64,000 bases of DNA from contig JAFPWY010000001.1 in the NCBI GenBank assembly GCA_017412605.1, positions 62,001 to 126,000 on the forward strand. The letters are read 5' to 3'. Below the pieces are notes generated by a model. It did no database searches. It saw only the letters and a program-made list of their open reading frames with translations, and was not told the origin of the DNA. Positions 16,290 to 25,569 of this stretch are shown here, in pieces (position 1 is the stretch's first letter; every line of letters starts with the position of its first letter). Made by a program: the position numbers and the translations under genes. This DNA comes from Fibrobacter sp. Its GTDB lineage: Bacteria; Fibrobacterota; Fibrobacteria; Fibrobacterales; Fibrobacteraceae.

Positions 16290-16316
16290 CCGTGCCTTTG
16301 GCACGGTTTCTTTTTT
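16290..16316 (+). terminator. Rho-independent terminator
   Basis: CCGTGCC-TTT-GGCACGG perfect stem (16290-16306) followed by TTTCTTTTTT, closing the tRNA-lipoprotein unit. Confidence 0.93.
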
Positions 16317-16403
16317 GCTCGTGTTCGTGTTGGCAAAATGCGTTTGACATTTTTTGTCGTCCCGCTGAAATTATATTTTGGAAGTGAAAGAAGAGGTTGA
16401 TGA

Positions 16404-17633
16404 ATGAAGTTTCTGCATTTGGCAGATTTGCATATAGGCAAGCGCGTTTGCGAGCACAGCATGCTCGGCGACCAGGTGCATATCCTTGGCGAGGTGCTCA
16501 AGGTGGTCGATGCCGAAAAGCCAGATGCCGTGCTGATTGCGGGCGACGTGTACGACAAGCCGGTGCCGGGTGCCGAGGCAGTCGCCGTGCTCGACGATTT
16601 TTTGGTGAAGCTTTCTAGGACGGGTGTAAAGGTGTTTGTCGTGAGTGGAAACCACGACTCGGCAGAGCGCATCGCGTTCGGTGCGCGGCTCATGCAAGGC
16701 ACGGGCGTGTATATGTCGCCCGTGTACAGCGGCGCCTTCGAGCCGGTCACGCTGCAAGACGTGTCCGGCGAGGTCGACGTGTGGATGCTGCCCTTTGTTC
16801 GGCCTGCGATGGTCAGGGCCTGCCTTGAAAGCGACGAGGAGCGCGACGCGGTGAAGGATTATACATCGGCCGTGAAGGCGGCTCTTGCGCAAATGAAGTT
16901 TACCGAAGGACGGAGGAACGTGCTCGTGGCGCACCAGTTCGTGACAGGTGCCGAGACGAGTGACTCCGAAGAATGCGTGGGCGGCCTCGAAAACGTGGAC
17001 GCCTCGGTGTTTGAAAAATTTGACTACGTGGCGCTCGGCCACATACACAAGCCGCAGAATGTGCTGAAGGATGGTGACGGCACGGTACGCGCACGCTACT
17101 CGGGCACGCCGCTCAAGTATTCGCTTTCGGAAGCAGCGCACAAGAAGTCCGTGACCGTCGTGGAACTGGGTTCGGCCGGGAATGCGGGCGTCGCTGTCGC
17201 TGGCGACTTGTTTGCGGATAGCGGAATGCATGCGGCCTTGCAGCTGCGCGAGGTTCCGCTTGTGCCGCTGCACGACGTGCGCAAGATTCACGGAACGTTT
17301 GCAGAACTTGTGTCGCCGGAATTCCGTAACGGGCAAGTTGCCGCGGGGATGAGCCTCGAGGACTACGTCTACATAGAACTCACCGACGAAAACGACATTC
17401 CCGATGCGGCCCAGAAACTGCGCGGTATCTACCCGAACTTGATGATGCTCGCCTACGACAACGAGCGCACCCGTAACCAGAAGATTACCGTCGATGTCGA
17501 GAAGGTCGAGAAAAAATCTCCGATGCAATTGTTCAGCGAGTTCTTCGGCGAGATGAACGGCCGAGAGATGAACGGTGAAGAAAGTGAGTTTGTACAAAGT
17601 ATCATCGACGGAATCTGGGAGGGCGAAAGATGA
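16404..17633 (+). CDS. sbcD: Exonuclease SbcCD subunit D (Mre11-type nuclease)
   Basis: 409-aa Mn-dependent nuclease of the SbcCD complex, which cleaves DNA hairpins and protein-blocked ends. Phosphoesterase motifs are in order: HLADLHIGKR, LIAGDVYDK, VVSGNHDSAERI, VLVAHQF and VALGHIHKPQ. The C-terminal part (~290-409) is the capping domain that contacts SbcC. The start follows AAGAGG. The last 4 nt overlap sbcC. A hairpin nuclease is notable in a genome rich in fold-back repeat arrays. Confidence 0.97.
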   Translation: MKFLHLADLHIGKRVCEHSMLGDQVHILGEVLKVVDAEKPDAVLIAGDVYDKPVPGAEAVAVLDDFLVKLSRTGVKVFVVSGNHDSAERIAFGARLMQGTGVYMSPVYSGAFEPVTLQDVSGEVDVWMLPFVRPAMVRACLESDEERDAVKDYTSAVKAALAQMKFTEGRRNVLVAHQFVTGAETSDSEECVGGLENVDASVFEKFDYVALGHIHKPQNVLKDGDGTVRARYSGTPLKYSLSEAAHKKSVTVVELGSAGNAGVAVAGDLFADSGMHAALQLREVPLVPLHDVRKIHGTFAELVSPEFRNGQVAAGMSLEDYVYIELTDENDIPDAAQKLRGIYPNLMMLAYDNERTRNQKITVDVEKVEKKSPMQLFSEFFGEMNGREMNGEESEFVQSIIDGIWEGER

Positions 17634-20437
17634 GGCCGACCCGGTTGATTATTTCTGCATTCGGTCCTTATGCGGACCGCACCGTCATTGATCTGGACAA
17701 ACTCGGCAAGAGCGGGCTTTACCTGATTGCCGGCGATACCGGTGCCGGCAAGACGACGATTTTCGATGCGATTACGTATGCCCTTTTCGGCCGCGCGAGC
17801 GGTGACAGCCGCGACGATTCAAAACTCTTCCGCTGCCTGAACGCAAAGCCCGAGACAAGAACCGAAGTCGACCTGACTTTCGAATATGCGGGAAAGGAAT
17901 ATCGCATCGTTCGCAATCCCGAGTATATGCGCCCGAAGGCCCGTGGCGACGGCATGACTAAAGAAGCCGCCTCGGTCACGTTCTTCTATCCGGATGCAAG
18001 CGGAAAGCAGGGACCGTCGAGCCGCCCGGTGAGCAAGGAAAAAGATGTTGCGGCGGCAGTGCAGGACATTGTCGGTATCGACCGCGACCAGTTCACGCAA
18101 ATCGCGATGATCGCGCAAGGCGATTTCTTGAACTTGTTGCTTGCCACGACAGACGAACGCAAGAAGATCTTCCGCAAGATTTTCAAGACAGACAAGTTCA
18201 GCGCGCTGCAGGACGAACTCAAGAGGCGTGCATCGGAAATCGAGAAGCAGTGCAGCGATAGCGAAAATGCGGCGTGCACGATGGTGGCGCAGTTGCAGTG
18301 TAGCGAGGAATCGGCGCAAGCGCAGAACCTGGAGCAGGCGAAGAATTTGGCCGCAGCAAGGCAGGTCGCCGACTGGCAGGGCGTTTGCAGCACTGCGGAA
18401 TCGGTAATTGCAGAAGATGCGGAAGCGCAAGAAAAAATGAAGGAGGAATTCTCCGGATTTGAAAACCGCCTTGCCGCGATGGACAAGGAATTGGGGCAGG
18501 CGCAGAATATCGAAAGGACCCGCAGCGCACTCAAGAAGGCTACGGAAGATCTTGAAAAAATTTTGCCGACCTTGGCTCCGTTGAAAGAGGCGAAGGTTGC
18601 GGCAGAAGCCAAGCAGCCGGAACGCGACCGCTTGCAGGAACGCATCACGACGCTCAGGAATTCGCTGCCGGATTATGACCAGCTGGAATCGCGCCGTGCC
18701 GATATCTTGAAAAAGGAAAACGGAGCCAATGGTCTTGTCGCGGATTTGGAAAAAAATCGCAAGGCTGTAGAAGCTCTCAAGGCAACGATTGCGACGCTTG
18801 ATGAGGAATTAGCATCGCTAGGCGATGCAGGTTCCAAGAAGCAGGAACTGATTGCGCAGCTGGACAAGCTTAAGACAAGGCAAGATGACCTGCTGAAGGT
18901 AGGCAAGAGCGTCAAGGAATTGACTGCAATACGCGATGCGTTTGAAAAGGCGAAGCAGGCCTACGTTGTAGCCGACGAAGATTACCAAAAGAAGAATGCG
19001 GAATACGAGGCGATGAATCGGGCCTTCCTGAACGAACAGGCGGGAATCATTGCCGAGACCTTGGTAGAAAACGAACCTTGCCCGGTTTGTGGTTCTACGG
19101 ATCATCCGCACAAAGCTTGCAAATCGGTAGAGGCGCCGAGCCAGGCCGAATTGGAGCAGTTCAAAAAATTGGCTTCCGAGGCGGAAGCGGTACGCAGTAC
19201 CAAGAGTGCAGAGGCTGCGCAAGCGAAGGGCGCCTACGACGAAAAGCAGGCTAGTGTCGATACGCTAGTGCACGAACTTTTTGGCGAGTGCAGCTTGGAA
19301 AATGCCCGCGAGCGCGGCAATACGGAATATGCCGAAAACCGCGACAAGATGGCGACGCTGACTCAGGCTGTATCCAGGGAAGAAGAGCGCGAAAAGCGCA
19401 AGGCATTCCTCGAAAAGAACATTCCGGAAAAGCGCCGGGAACTGGATAGTTTGCAGGCTGCCGCGACAGAACTTGAAAAACAGATTTCGGGCCTCAAGGC
19501 CGATATGGAATCGGGCAAGGCCGCGGTAGAGGAACTTTCGAAAAAGCTTTCGTTTGCAAGCAAGGCCGATGCCGAAAAGCAGATTGCTGAAACACAGCAG
19601 CAGCTCGATAGCTCCAAGCGTGAACTTGAAAAAGCGACAAATGCATTTGCCGAATGCGAAAAGCAGGTAAACGAGCTGAATGCAAGCAAGGGTACGCTGG
19701 CGTCGCAGTTGGAGGGCGCTCCGGAATACGACTTGGCTGCGTTGCAGGCAAAGCGCGACGAGGTCGCTGCTGTTCGCGGTGTGCTTGTACAGCGGCTGAA
19801 CAGCGTTACGGCACGGCAATCGCAGAACAAAAATGCGCTTTCGCAAATCCGCAAGACGGTGGATTCGCTGGGCGAGCAACTCCGCAGGCGCGGCTGGATA
19901 AGGAACCTCTCGGCCACGGCGAACGGCGGGCTTTCGGGCACAAGCAAGGTGATGCTCGAGACCTACGTGCAGGCTTCCTATTTCGACCGCATCGTGAGCC
20001 GGGCGAATGTCCGCTTCAGGATTCTTTCGAACGGGCAGTACGAACTGGTGCGCCGCGTGGAAGCCACGAACAACAGGAGCCAAAGCGGGCTCGACCTGAA
20101 CGTGCTCGACCATGCGAGCGGACGCCAGCGCGAGGTGAAAACGCTGAGTGGCGGCGAGAGCTTCTTGGCGTCGCTGTCGCTTGCGCTTGGCCTCGCCGAC
20201 GAGGTACAGAGCTCGGCGGGTGGCATCCAGCTCGACACGATGTTCGTGGACGAGGGCTTCGGCTCGCTCGACGACGAAAGCTTAAGGCTCGCCATCAATA
20301 CGCTGCAGACGCTCGCAGGCGAAAATCGCCTAGTGGGAATCATCAGTCACGTGAGCGAACTCGAAGGAAAAATCGAAAAGATTGTCCGCGTGAAAAAGGA
20401 CGAGAACAGAATCAGTCGCGTGACTATCGAGGTATAA
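17630..20437 (+). CDS. sbcC: Exonuclease SbcCD subunit C (SMC-like ATPase)
   Basis: 935-aa Rad50-type ATPase. Walker A GDTGAGKTTIFDAITYALFG lies near residues 34-53 and QGDFLNLLLA shortly after. Long coiled coils flank a zinc hook (CPVCGSTDHP at ~484-493). The signature LSGGESFLASLSLALGLADE, Walker B MFVDEGFGSLD and the H-loop IISHVSEL close the second ATPase half. All functional parts are intact. Translation is coupled to sbcD through an ATGA overlap. Confidence 0.97.
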   Translation: MRPTRLIISAFGPYADRTVIDLDKLGKSGLYLIAGDTGAGKTTIFDAITYALFGRASGDSRDDSKLFRCLNAKPETRTEVDLTFEYAGKEYRIVRNPEYMRPKARGDGMTKEAASVTFFYPDASGKQGPSSRPVSKEKDVAAAVQDIVGIDRDQFTQIAMIAQGDFLNLLLATTDERKKIFRKIFKTDKFSALQDELKRRASEIEKQCSDSENAACTMVAQLQCSEESAQAQNLEQAKNLAAARQVADWQGVCSTAESVIAEDAEAQEKMKEEFSGFENRLAAMDKELGQAQNIERTRSALKKATEDLEKILPTLAPLKEAKVAAEAKQPERDRLQERITTLRNSLPDYDQLESRRADILKKENGANGLVADLEKNRKAVEALKATIATLDEELASLGDAGSKKQELIAQLDKLKTRQDDLLKVGKSVKELTAIRDAFEKAKQAYVVADEDYQKKNAEYEAMNRAFLNEQAGIIAETLVENEPCPVCGSTDHPHKACKSVEAPSQAELEQFKKLASEAEAVRSTKSAEAAQAKGAYDEKQASVDTLVHELFGECSLENARERGNTEYAENRDKMATLTQAVSREEEREKRKAFLEKNIPEKRRELDSLQAAATELEKQISGLKADMESGKAAVEELSKKLSFASKADAEKQIAETQQQLDSSKRELEKATNAFAECEKQVNELNASKGTLASQLEGAPEYDLAALQAKRDEVAAVRGVLVQRLNSVTARQSQNKNALSQIRKTVDSLGEQLRRRGWIRNLSATANGGLSGTSKVMLETYVQASYFDRIVSRANVRFRILSNGQYELVRRVEATNNRSQSGLDLNVLDHASGRQREVKTLSGGESFLASLSLALGLADEVQSSAGGIQLDTMFVDEGFGSLDDESLRLAINTLQTLAGENRLVGIISHVSELEGKIEKIVRVKKDENRISRVTIEV

Positions 20438-20442
20438 AAAAT

Positions 20443-20468
20443 GGCCCCTTGAAGGGGCCGTTCTTTTA
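20443..20468 (+). terminator. Terminator between convergent genes
   Basis: Perfect GGCCCCTT / AAGGGGCC stem (20443-20459) followed by TTCTTTT, just after the sbcC stop. An A-run on the other side makes it usable in both directions. Confidence 0.9.
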
Positions 20469-20480
20469 AGATGAAGTTTT

Positions 20481-21938
20481 TTACGGAATGTCGTTGGGCA
20501 TGATGCCGAACTTGCGGACTTCATCCAGCAAGATGATCTCGGCGTCTCCGGACTTTTGGGCCTCGGCCGTGACTTCTTCCGTGAATGTTTCTATGGCTGC
20601 TTCGTTTGCGTCCTGGAAAGTGGCGTCCTTGTTGTTGAGCAGCGTCGTTTCGACTACGTCAAGGTATTTGCCGTCCCTTTCGGAATACCAGCCGACAAAC
20701 ATGTGGTCGGGGATGACAATGAGCGCAGCCTGGAACCCGATGGCTTCCAGAACCGATGCGAAGAGCAACGAGAACTCGTTACAGACAGCATGCTTTGAAC
20801 GCAGTATCTCGATGGGGTAGTTTATCTTCTGGCCGACAGAGCCTGCCCCGTCGTTTTCGACATACTTGATGTTGCGTTTTTTCAGGACGTCGAACACCGC
20901 TTCCACCACACGCGCCGAGCTTTCGGCTATTGTCTCGTCGTCGCTGTATTTTTGGTAGACCTTGAGCGTTCCGCCGGGGAGCTTCTTGGCGACTTCGTCC
21001 AGGATGGTGCTGATGGAGTCCATGTTTGGCGTGACCCAGACCCCGTACCACCAGTGGCGATTCTCGACGCCCTTGTACTCGCCGCCGTTAATTTGCATGG
21101 GATGGACGGTCGTGGGTTTGGATTCCGAGAAGAAGAGGATTTCGCGGTCGTTCTCGAGAGCGTAGGCGCGGATCTGGATTTGCTCCTGCTTGGGTGCGTT
21201 GAGGGCGAGCAGGTAATCCTTGTCGAACTTCAGCGAGGCGCCGAGGGTTACGGAGGTGTCGGGGTTCACGAATTCCGTCGACACGCTCGTGTCGGTGACG
21301 CCCTCTATCCAGGTCTTAAGAGCGATCTTTTTCCAGCGGCAGGGAACGCTGCTCTTTTTTTCGCAGGTGTTGCGTACCGTTATGCCGACCGGCACAGGAA
21401 GCGGTTCTCCCTTCGAGCCCTTGAAGTCCTTGTACATGAGCGAGTACTGGTTCGCGAACGCTCCGTAAATGTCGTCCTTGGAAATCAGCACGGCAGCGTC
21501 GAGCGTCCGGATGGCGTGCTGCGTATAGATATCGTTGTAGATACTGTCGTAGAGCACCTTGTAGAGCGAATCGTAGTCGGCATCCTTCAGGCTGTCGACA
21601 AGCGCTTCGCGTATGGAGTCCATCCAGTCTTCGGAGTAGGTGTTGTCGAAGAGGATATTGTAGATCGTGTCCACGTAGGGCTCGGCATAGAGGCTGTCCC
21701 AAAGGGTCTTCGTGACTTCCGAGCGTATGGCATCGGCGAGGGAGTCGACATCGACTTTCTTGGTATCCTTGGTGACCTTCGTGCGTATGGCCTTGGCGAG
21801 AGAGTCGACATTGACTTCCTCGGCGTCCTTGCCGGCAACGCCGTCTGCACCGTCTTCGCCGGAACAGGCCGTAAAGGAGAACGTGAAGGCTGCCCAGGCA
21901 GCAAGCATAATGGATAAGAGTCTGGAACGCGATAACAT
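20481..21938 (-). CDS. Lipoprotein with transglutaminase-like domain
   Basis: 485-aa exported lipoprotein: MLSRSRLLSIMLAAWAAF signal, lipobox FTAC, then GEDGADGVAGKDAEE. GGAG 7 nt before the ATG at 21936-21938 fixes this start. Residues ~40-140 hold degenerate repeats around VDSLAKAIRTKVTKDTKK and DSLYKVLYDSIYNDIYT. The C-terminal third carries a papain-like transglutaminase core: SKHAVCNEFSLLFASVLEAI (Cys), IPDHMFVGWY (His) and GKYLDVVETT (Asp), so it may be a peptidase or amide-crosslinking enzyme acting at the cell surface. The middle is beta-rich. It is the only recognisable enzyme of this type here; the substrate is unknown. Confidence 0.75.
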   Translation of the reverse strand: MLSRSRLLSIMLAAWAAFTFSFTACSGEDGADGVAGKDAEEVNVDSLAKAIRTKVTKDTKKVDVDSLADAIRSEVTKTLWDSLYAEPYVDTIYNILFDNTYSEDWMDSIREALVDSLKDADYDSLYKVLYDSIYNDIYTQHAIRTLDAAVLISKDDIYGAFANQYSLMYKDFKGSKGEPLPVPVGITVRNTCEKKSSVPCRWKKIALKTWIEGVTDTSVSTEFVNPDTSVTLGASLKFDKDYLLALNAPKQEQIQIRAYALENDREILFFSESKPTTVHPMQINGGEYKGVENRHWWYGVWVTPNMDSISTILDEVAKKLPGGTLKVYQKYSDDETIAESSARVVEAVFDVLKKRNIKYVENDGAGSVGQKINYPIEILRSKHAVCNEFSLLFASVLEAIGFQAALIVIPDHMFVGWYSERDGKYLDVVETTLLNNKDATFQDANEAAIETFTEEVTAEAQKSGDAEIILLDEVRKFGIMPNDIP

Positions 21939-21974
21939 GATGGCTCTCCTTTCTTTATGGGGACTCGGCATCGG

Positions 21975-23195
21975 CTATGAGCCTTTCCGCCTGTTGATGA
22001 CCTTGTTATAAACTTCTATCTGGCGCTTGATGATGCCGTTCCATTCGAAGCATTCGGCGATGCGCCTGCGGGCGCCTTCGAGCAGGCTCACGACAAGTGC
22101 GCGGTCGCTGGCGAGGCGCTTGAATGCGTTGGCCAGTGCCTCGGGGTCCTTCTCGGGAACGAGTATGCCGGAATCGCCGTCCACGACGACGTCGGGGATT
22201 CCGCCCACGTTGCTCGCGACAACCGGCAGCCCGAGTTCCATTGCCTCGATGAGCACGACGCCGAGGCCCTCGGTGTCGCCCTTGTGGTCGACGATCGCAG
22301 GCAGGACAAATACGTTCGCGGTGCGGTATTCGTGCGCGAGGTCTTCCGGAGAGAGCTTGCCCGTGAACACGATGTGCGGGTACTGCAAGGCTTGCTGCTT
22401 GAGCTTTTCGGTGAGGTCGCCCACGCCAACGATGCGGATTTCGAACTTGTCGGCGGGAAGGAATTTTGCGGAGTCGATGAGGTAGCAGATGCCCTTGCGC
22501 TCGATATGCCGACCGACAAAGAGAATCTTGAACTTGCCGTCGACCGGATGCGGAACGACACTCTCGTTCCTTGCACCTTGAGTCTCGAGCCCCGAGTCTC
22601 CTTTCTCGTCTAAAGTCGTCCCGTACGGGCTCCATTCGACGTCTACGTTGCGGATGGCCTTGATCTTGCCCGCGGTAAAGCTAGAGTTCGCGAATATGGC
22701 CCGCGCCTGCCCGATAGCGAATTTCAGCAGCGGCTTCACCCATTTCTTCTTGCGGATGAGCAGGAGTTCCGCTCCGTGGAAGTTCAGCACCAGCGGGATG
22801 CGCAGGAGCTTGGATGCGCCGAGAGCGATATAGGCGTGCGGGAACGGCCAGTGGGCGTGGATAACGTCTGGCTTCCACTTGCGGCAGATGGAAAGGCACT
22901 TGAAGAACCCGCTGATGATGTAGGGAATGGCGAGGAGCTGCAGCCAGGGCTTGCTTGCCATCTTGGAGGGGGCGCCCTCCTCGTGCGTAAGGATTTCCCA
23001 GCTAGCGGGCGCGTAGCGGAAACGGTTCACGCGCGTGCCGTCGATTTCGTGACTCTTGAGCCCCTTGTATGCCGGGGCGAGTACCTGGATTTCGACGCCG
23101 GCCTGCTTGAGGTGCGCGACGGAGGTACGGAGCCAGGGGACTTCGGCGTCTTCCTGGAACCGGGGGTAAACGGAACCGATGACCAGAACTTTCAT
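21975..23195 (-). CDS. GT4 family glycosyltransferase with repeat-derived insertion
   Basis: 406-aa GT-B glycosyltransferase from MKVLVIGSVYPRFQEDAE. The N-domain has RTSVAHLKQAGVEIQVLAP and HAHWPFPHAYIAL; the C-domain begins GKFKILFVGRHIERKGICYL and has the EX7E donor site EGLGVVLIEAMELGLPVVAS. It probably builds exopolysaccharide, glycan or glycolipid. Between the domains, after SPYGTT, about 23 residues (DEKGDSGLETQGARNESVVP) are encoded by heptad repeats and have no place in the family. ATGA overlap with the upstream gene at 23192-23195 shows coupling. Confidence 0.88.
   Translation of the reverse strand: MKVLVIGSVYPRFQEDAEVPWLRTSVAHLKQAGVEIQVLAPAYKGLKSHEIDGTRVNRFRYAPASWEILTHEEGAPSKMASKPWLQLLAIPYIISGFFKCLSICRKWKPDVIHAHWPFPHAYIALGASKLLRIPLVLNFHGAELLLIRKKKWVKPLLKFAIGQARAIFANSSFTAGKIKAIRNVDVEWSPYGTTLDEKGDSGLETQGARNESVVPHPVDGKFKILFVGRHIERKGICYLIDSAKFLPADKFEIRIVGVGDLTEKLKQQALQYPHIVFTGKLSPEDLAHEYRTANVFVLPAIVDHKGDTEGLGVVLIEAMELGLPVVASNVGGIPDVVVDGDSGILVPEKDPEALANAFKRLASDRALVVSLLEGARRRIAECFEWNGIIKRQIEVYNKVINRRKGS
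22563..22611. repeat. Heptanucleotide repeat array within the glycosyltransferase gene
   Basis: Seven consecutive 7-mers on the plus strand: CTCGTTC, CTTGCAC, CTTGAGT, CTCGAGC, CCCGAGT, CTCCTTT, CTCGTCT. The words and period match the intergenic arrays (compare 31765-31869). It lies between the two Rossmann domains of the encoded enzyme, in frame. Confidence 0.75.
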
Positions 23196-23653
23196 GTGCT
23201 TGCTGCTGCCGCCTTTTGCTGCATGTCCTGGATGCAGGCGGGATAGACAATGGGGGTCACCAGGGTCGAAAGGATGCTCGACACATGGGGGAAGTTGTTT
23301 ATGTTGGCGGTCTGCTCGATACGGCCCTTGACGCGCATCCAGCCTTCCGCCTTGGAATCGAGGAGTAGCATGCCCAGCCCGGCCTCGTTTTCCAGGAATC
23401 CGATGATATCGCATCCCCTGTTGTTCTTGGCCAGGGCTTCCAGGAATATTTCCCAGAACTTGCTGTTGTCTTCTTCGTTACCGAGCTTCTTGGCTATCTG
23501 TTCAAAGTTGAACTCGAGGTACACGAACGAGGTCTTGTCCTCGTCGCTGCGGATAATTTCCTCCTGGCAACGCCGTTCAAATAATTCCTTTGTGTATATG
23601 GAAATATTGAACCGGTGTTTTCCAATCAAATTGAAGAGCTGTTCCTTCATCAT
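23192..23653 (-). CDS. Small protein resembling a degenerate GGDEF/nucleotide-cyclase fold
   Basis: 153 aa, MMKEQLFNLIGKHRFNISIY. The segment TSFVYLEFNFEQIAKKLGNE, then WEIFLEALAKNNRGCDIIGF and GLGMLLLDSKAEGW resembles the core of a diguanylate cyclase domain (R-x-x-D-hydrophobic, then a hydrophobic strand), but there is no GG(D/E)EF motif, so it would be catalytically dead. It overlaps the glycosyltransferase by 4 nt, suggesting a regulatory or assembly partner in glycan synthesis. The cyclase resemblance is by eye and could be wrong. Confidence 0.45.
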   Translation of the reverse strand: MMKEQLFNLIGKHRFNISIYTKELFERRCQEEIIRSDEDKTSFVYLEFNFEQIAKKLGNEEDNSKFWEIFLEALAKNNRGCDIIGFLENEAGLGMLLLDSKAEGWMRVKGRIEQTANINNFPHVSSILSTLVTPIVYPACIQDMQQKAAAAST

Positions 23654-23681
23654 CGATTGGAATTTAGTCTATTTTTTGGGT

Positions 23682-25562
23682 ATGCAGAGATTGATCAAGT
23701 TAAAAAAAGTGCTGAAGAACAGTGTTTTGGCTTCGGCGGTGGAGGGATTCAAGTCCCTGAAGGTGTCCATGGGCAAGTACCGCCCGCTTTCACCTGCCGA
23801 AATCGAGTTTCTCGAGAAGAACGGCAACCATTGTGAAGACTGGTCGAAGGTCTTGGTGGAACCGGCGTTCGTCCCGAACCGCATCTACCGTTCGGTGTTC
23901 ATGGGCGATGTCTACCTGCCTGCATTCTTTGGTACTCTGCTTTTGCCTGGGGATGTCTCGTTCCCGACGGGCATATACGATAGTCTCGTGCATAACAGTA
24001 TTATCGAGAACGCGCTCGTGTACAAGGTCGCGACACTCAGCAACGCGCTCGTGCGCCGCGGCGCCGTCGTCCAGAACGTGGGCGCACTTGTCGGCAACGG
24101 CAAGATCAACTACATGATGGGGACAGGCATTTCCGTGGGCAACGAGATGGGCGGCCGCATGGTGTACGTGTTCCCCGAGATTACGACGGACTTGGTGGAT
24201 GTGCAGCTTTTCCATAAGGCCGATTCTGCGACCGAAGAGGCTTTCAAGGAACAGCTGATGGCCTACCGCGACGAGTGCGTCATGCCCTATGCCATCGTGG
24301 GCAAGGGTGCCGTCGTGAGCAATACGAATATCGTGCGCAACAGCTGGATAGGCGAGCACGCCCGTGTCGAGGGTGCCGCCAAGGTACGCAATTCCATCAT
24401 CATGAGTTCGCTTGAACGTTCCACGCACGTCTACGATTCCGTGATTCTAGAGAACTCCAACCTGCAGATGGGCGTGAGCGTCCATACCGGTGCCGAGATA
24501 CAGAGGTCGGTGCTCATGGAACGCTGCAAGGTAGGGAGCAAGGCCATCGTCAAGTCTTCCATCGTGGCGCCGTGCTGCCATATCGAGGAAGCCGAGGTGA
24601 ACTGCTCCTACGTGGGGCCGATGACGCAGATGCACCACCATTCGCTGCTAATTGCTGCCCTGTGGCCGGAAGGTTGCGGCAACCTGGGCTATGGCGCGAA
24701 CGTCGGCAGCAACCACACGGGTCGCATGCCCGACCAGGAAATCATGCCGGGACAGGGCATGTTCTTTGGGCTCGGCGTGAACATCAAGTTTCCCGCCAAC
24801 TATCGCGAGTCGCCTTTTACCTTGGTCGCAAGCGGCGTGACGACGTTGCCGCAGCGGCTCAAGTTCCCGTTCTCGCTCATCCGTCCCGGCGACCCGCAGC
24901 TGATGGGCGTGCCCGCTCGCTTGAACGAGATTATCCCCGCGTGGAACTACGCGAAGAACGCCTACGCGATGGACCGCAACGCTTACAAGTACGCCCAGAG
25001 GGGCAAGGGGGCTGTGGCTCCGTCGTTCTATAACATGTATAGCGCCGAGACCGCCCGCTGCGTGTTCGATGCCTATGAACGCCTGCAGGGTGTCACTGTG
25101 CGCGACCTTTATACCAAGCGCGAAATTGACGGACTCGGCGAGAACTTCATGCGCGAAAGCGTTCGCCAAGATGCCCTGCGCGCCTATGCGGAATACCTGG
25201 AACGCTACGTGCTCGACATGCTGATATCGCTCGTGGAAAACGACGGCTCGCTTGCCTCGCAGGCCCCGCGTGAACTCCGCCGCCTGGTCGCTGGCGACGT
25301 GAACCGCGACATCATGCGTGTCGTGCCGCTGCCCGAGACGTTCGATGAGCTGGTCAAGCGCTTCCGTACCCTTGAGAAGGACTGGTTCGACCGTGTGGGT
25401 CACGGGCTCGACCGCGACAGCGCACGAGGCCGTGAGATATTCGACGACTACGACGATGCGCATCCGGTGGATGCGGCCTTCGTGGAGTGGGAGAAGACGC
25501 GCTTCGAGGAATCCATCCGCCGCCTGAATGCCGTGGCCAAGATGGTGAAGCCGGAAGGGTAG
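23682..25562 (+). CDS. DUF4954-like left-handed beta-helix protein
   Basis: 626-aa cytoplasmic protein. Residues ~90-420 show hexapeptide-type rungs: GAVVQNVGALVGNGKINYMM, GKGAVVSNTNIVRNSWIGEH, VEGAAKVRNSIIMSS and GVSVHTGAEIQRSVLMERCK, the pattern of acyl- or nucleotidyl-sugar-modifying LbH proteins. YVGPMTQMHHHSLLIAALWP and GCGNLGYGANVGSNHTGRMP agree with my recollection of DUF4954. The C-terminal ~200 residues are helical. The start is the ATG at 23682, since upstream in-frame sequence overlaps the divergent gene. The reaction is unknown. Confidence 0.62.
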   Translation: MQRLIKLKKVLKNSVLASAVEGFKSLKVSMGKYRPLSPAEIEFLEKNGNHCEDWSKVLVEPAFVPNRIYRSVFMGDVYLPAFFGTLLLPGDVSFPTGIYDSLVHNSIIENALVYKVATLSNALVRRGAVVQNVGALVGNGKINYMMGTGISVGNEMGGRMVYVFPEITTDLVDVQLFHKADSATEEAFKEQLMAYRDECVMPYAIVGKGAVVSNTNIVRNSWIGEHARVEGAAKVRNSIIMSSLERSTHVYDSVILENSNLQMGVSVHTGAEIQRSVLMERCKVGSKAIVKSSIVAPCCHIEEAEVNCSYVGPMTQMHHHSLLIAALWPEGCGNLGYGANVGSNHTGRMPDQEIMPGQGMFFGLGVNIKFPANYRESPFTLVASGVTTLPQRLKFPFSLIRPGDPQLMGVPARLNEIIPAWNYAKNAYAMDRNAYKYAQRGKGAVAPSFYNMYSAETARCVFDAYERLQGVTVRDLYTKREIDGLGENFMRESVRQDALRAYAEYLERYVLDMLISLVENDGSLASQAPRELRRLVAGDVNRDIMRVVPLPETFDELVKRFRTLEKDWFDRVGHGLDRDSARGREIFDDYDDAHPVDAAFVEWEKTRFEESIRRLNAVAKMVKPEG

Positions 25563-25569
25563 CGCTCCG

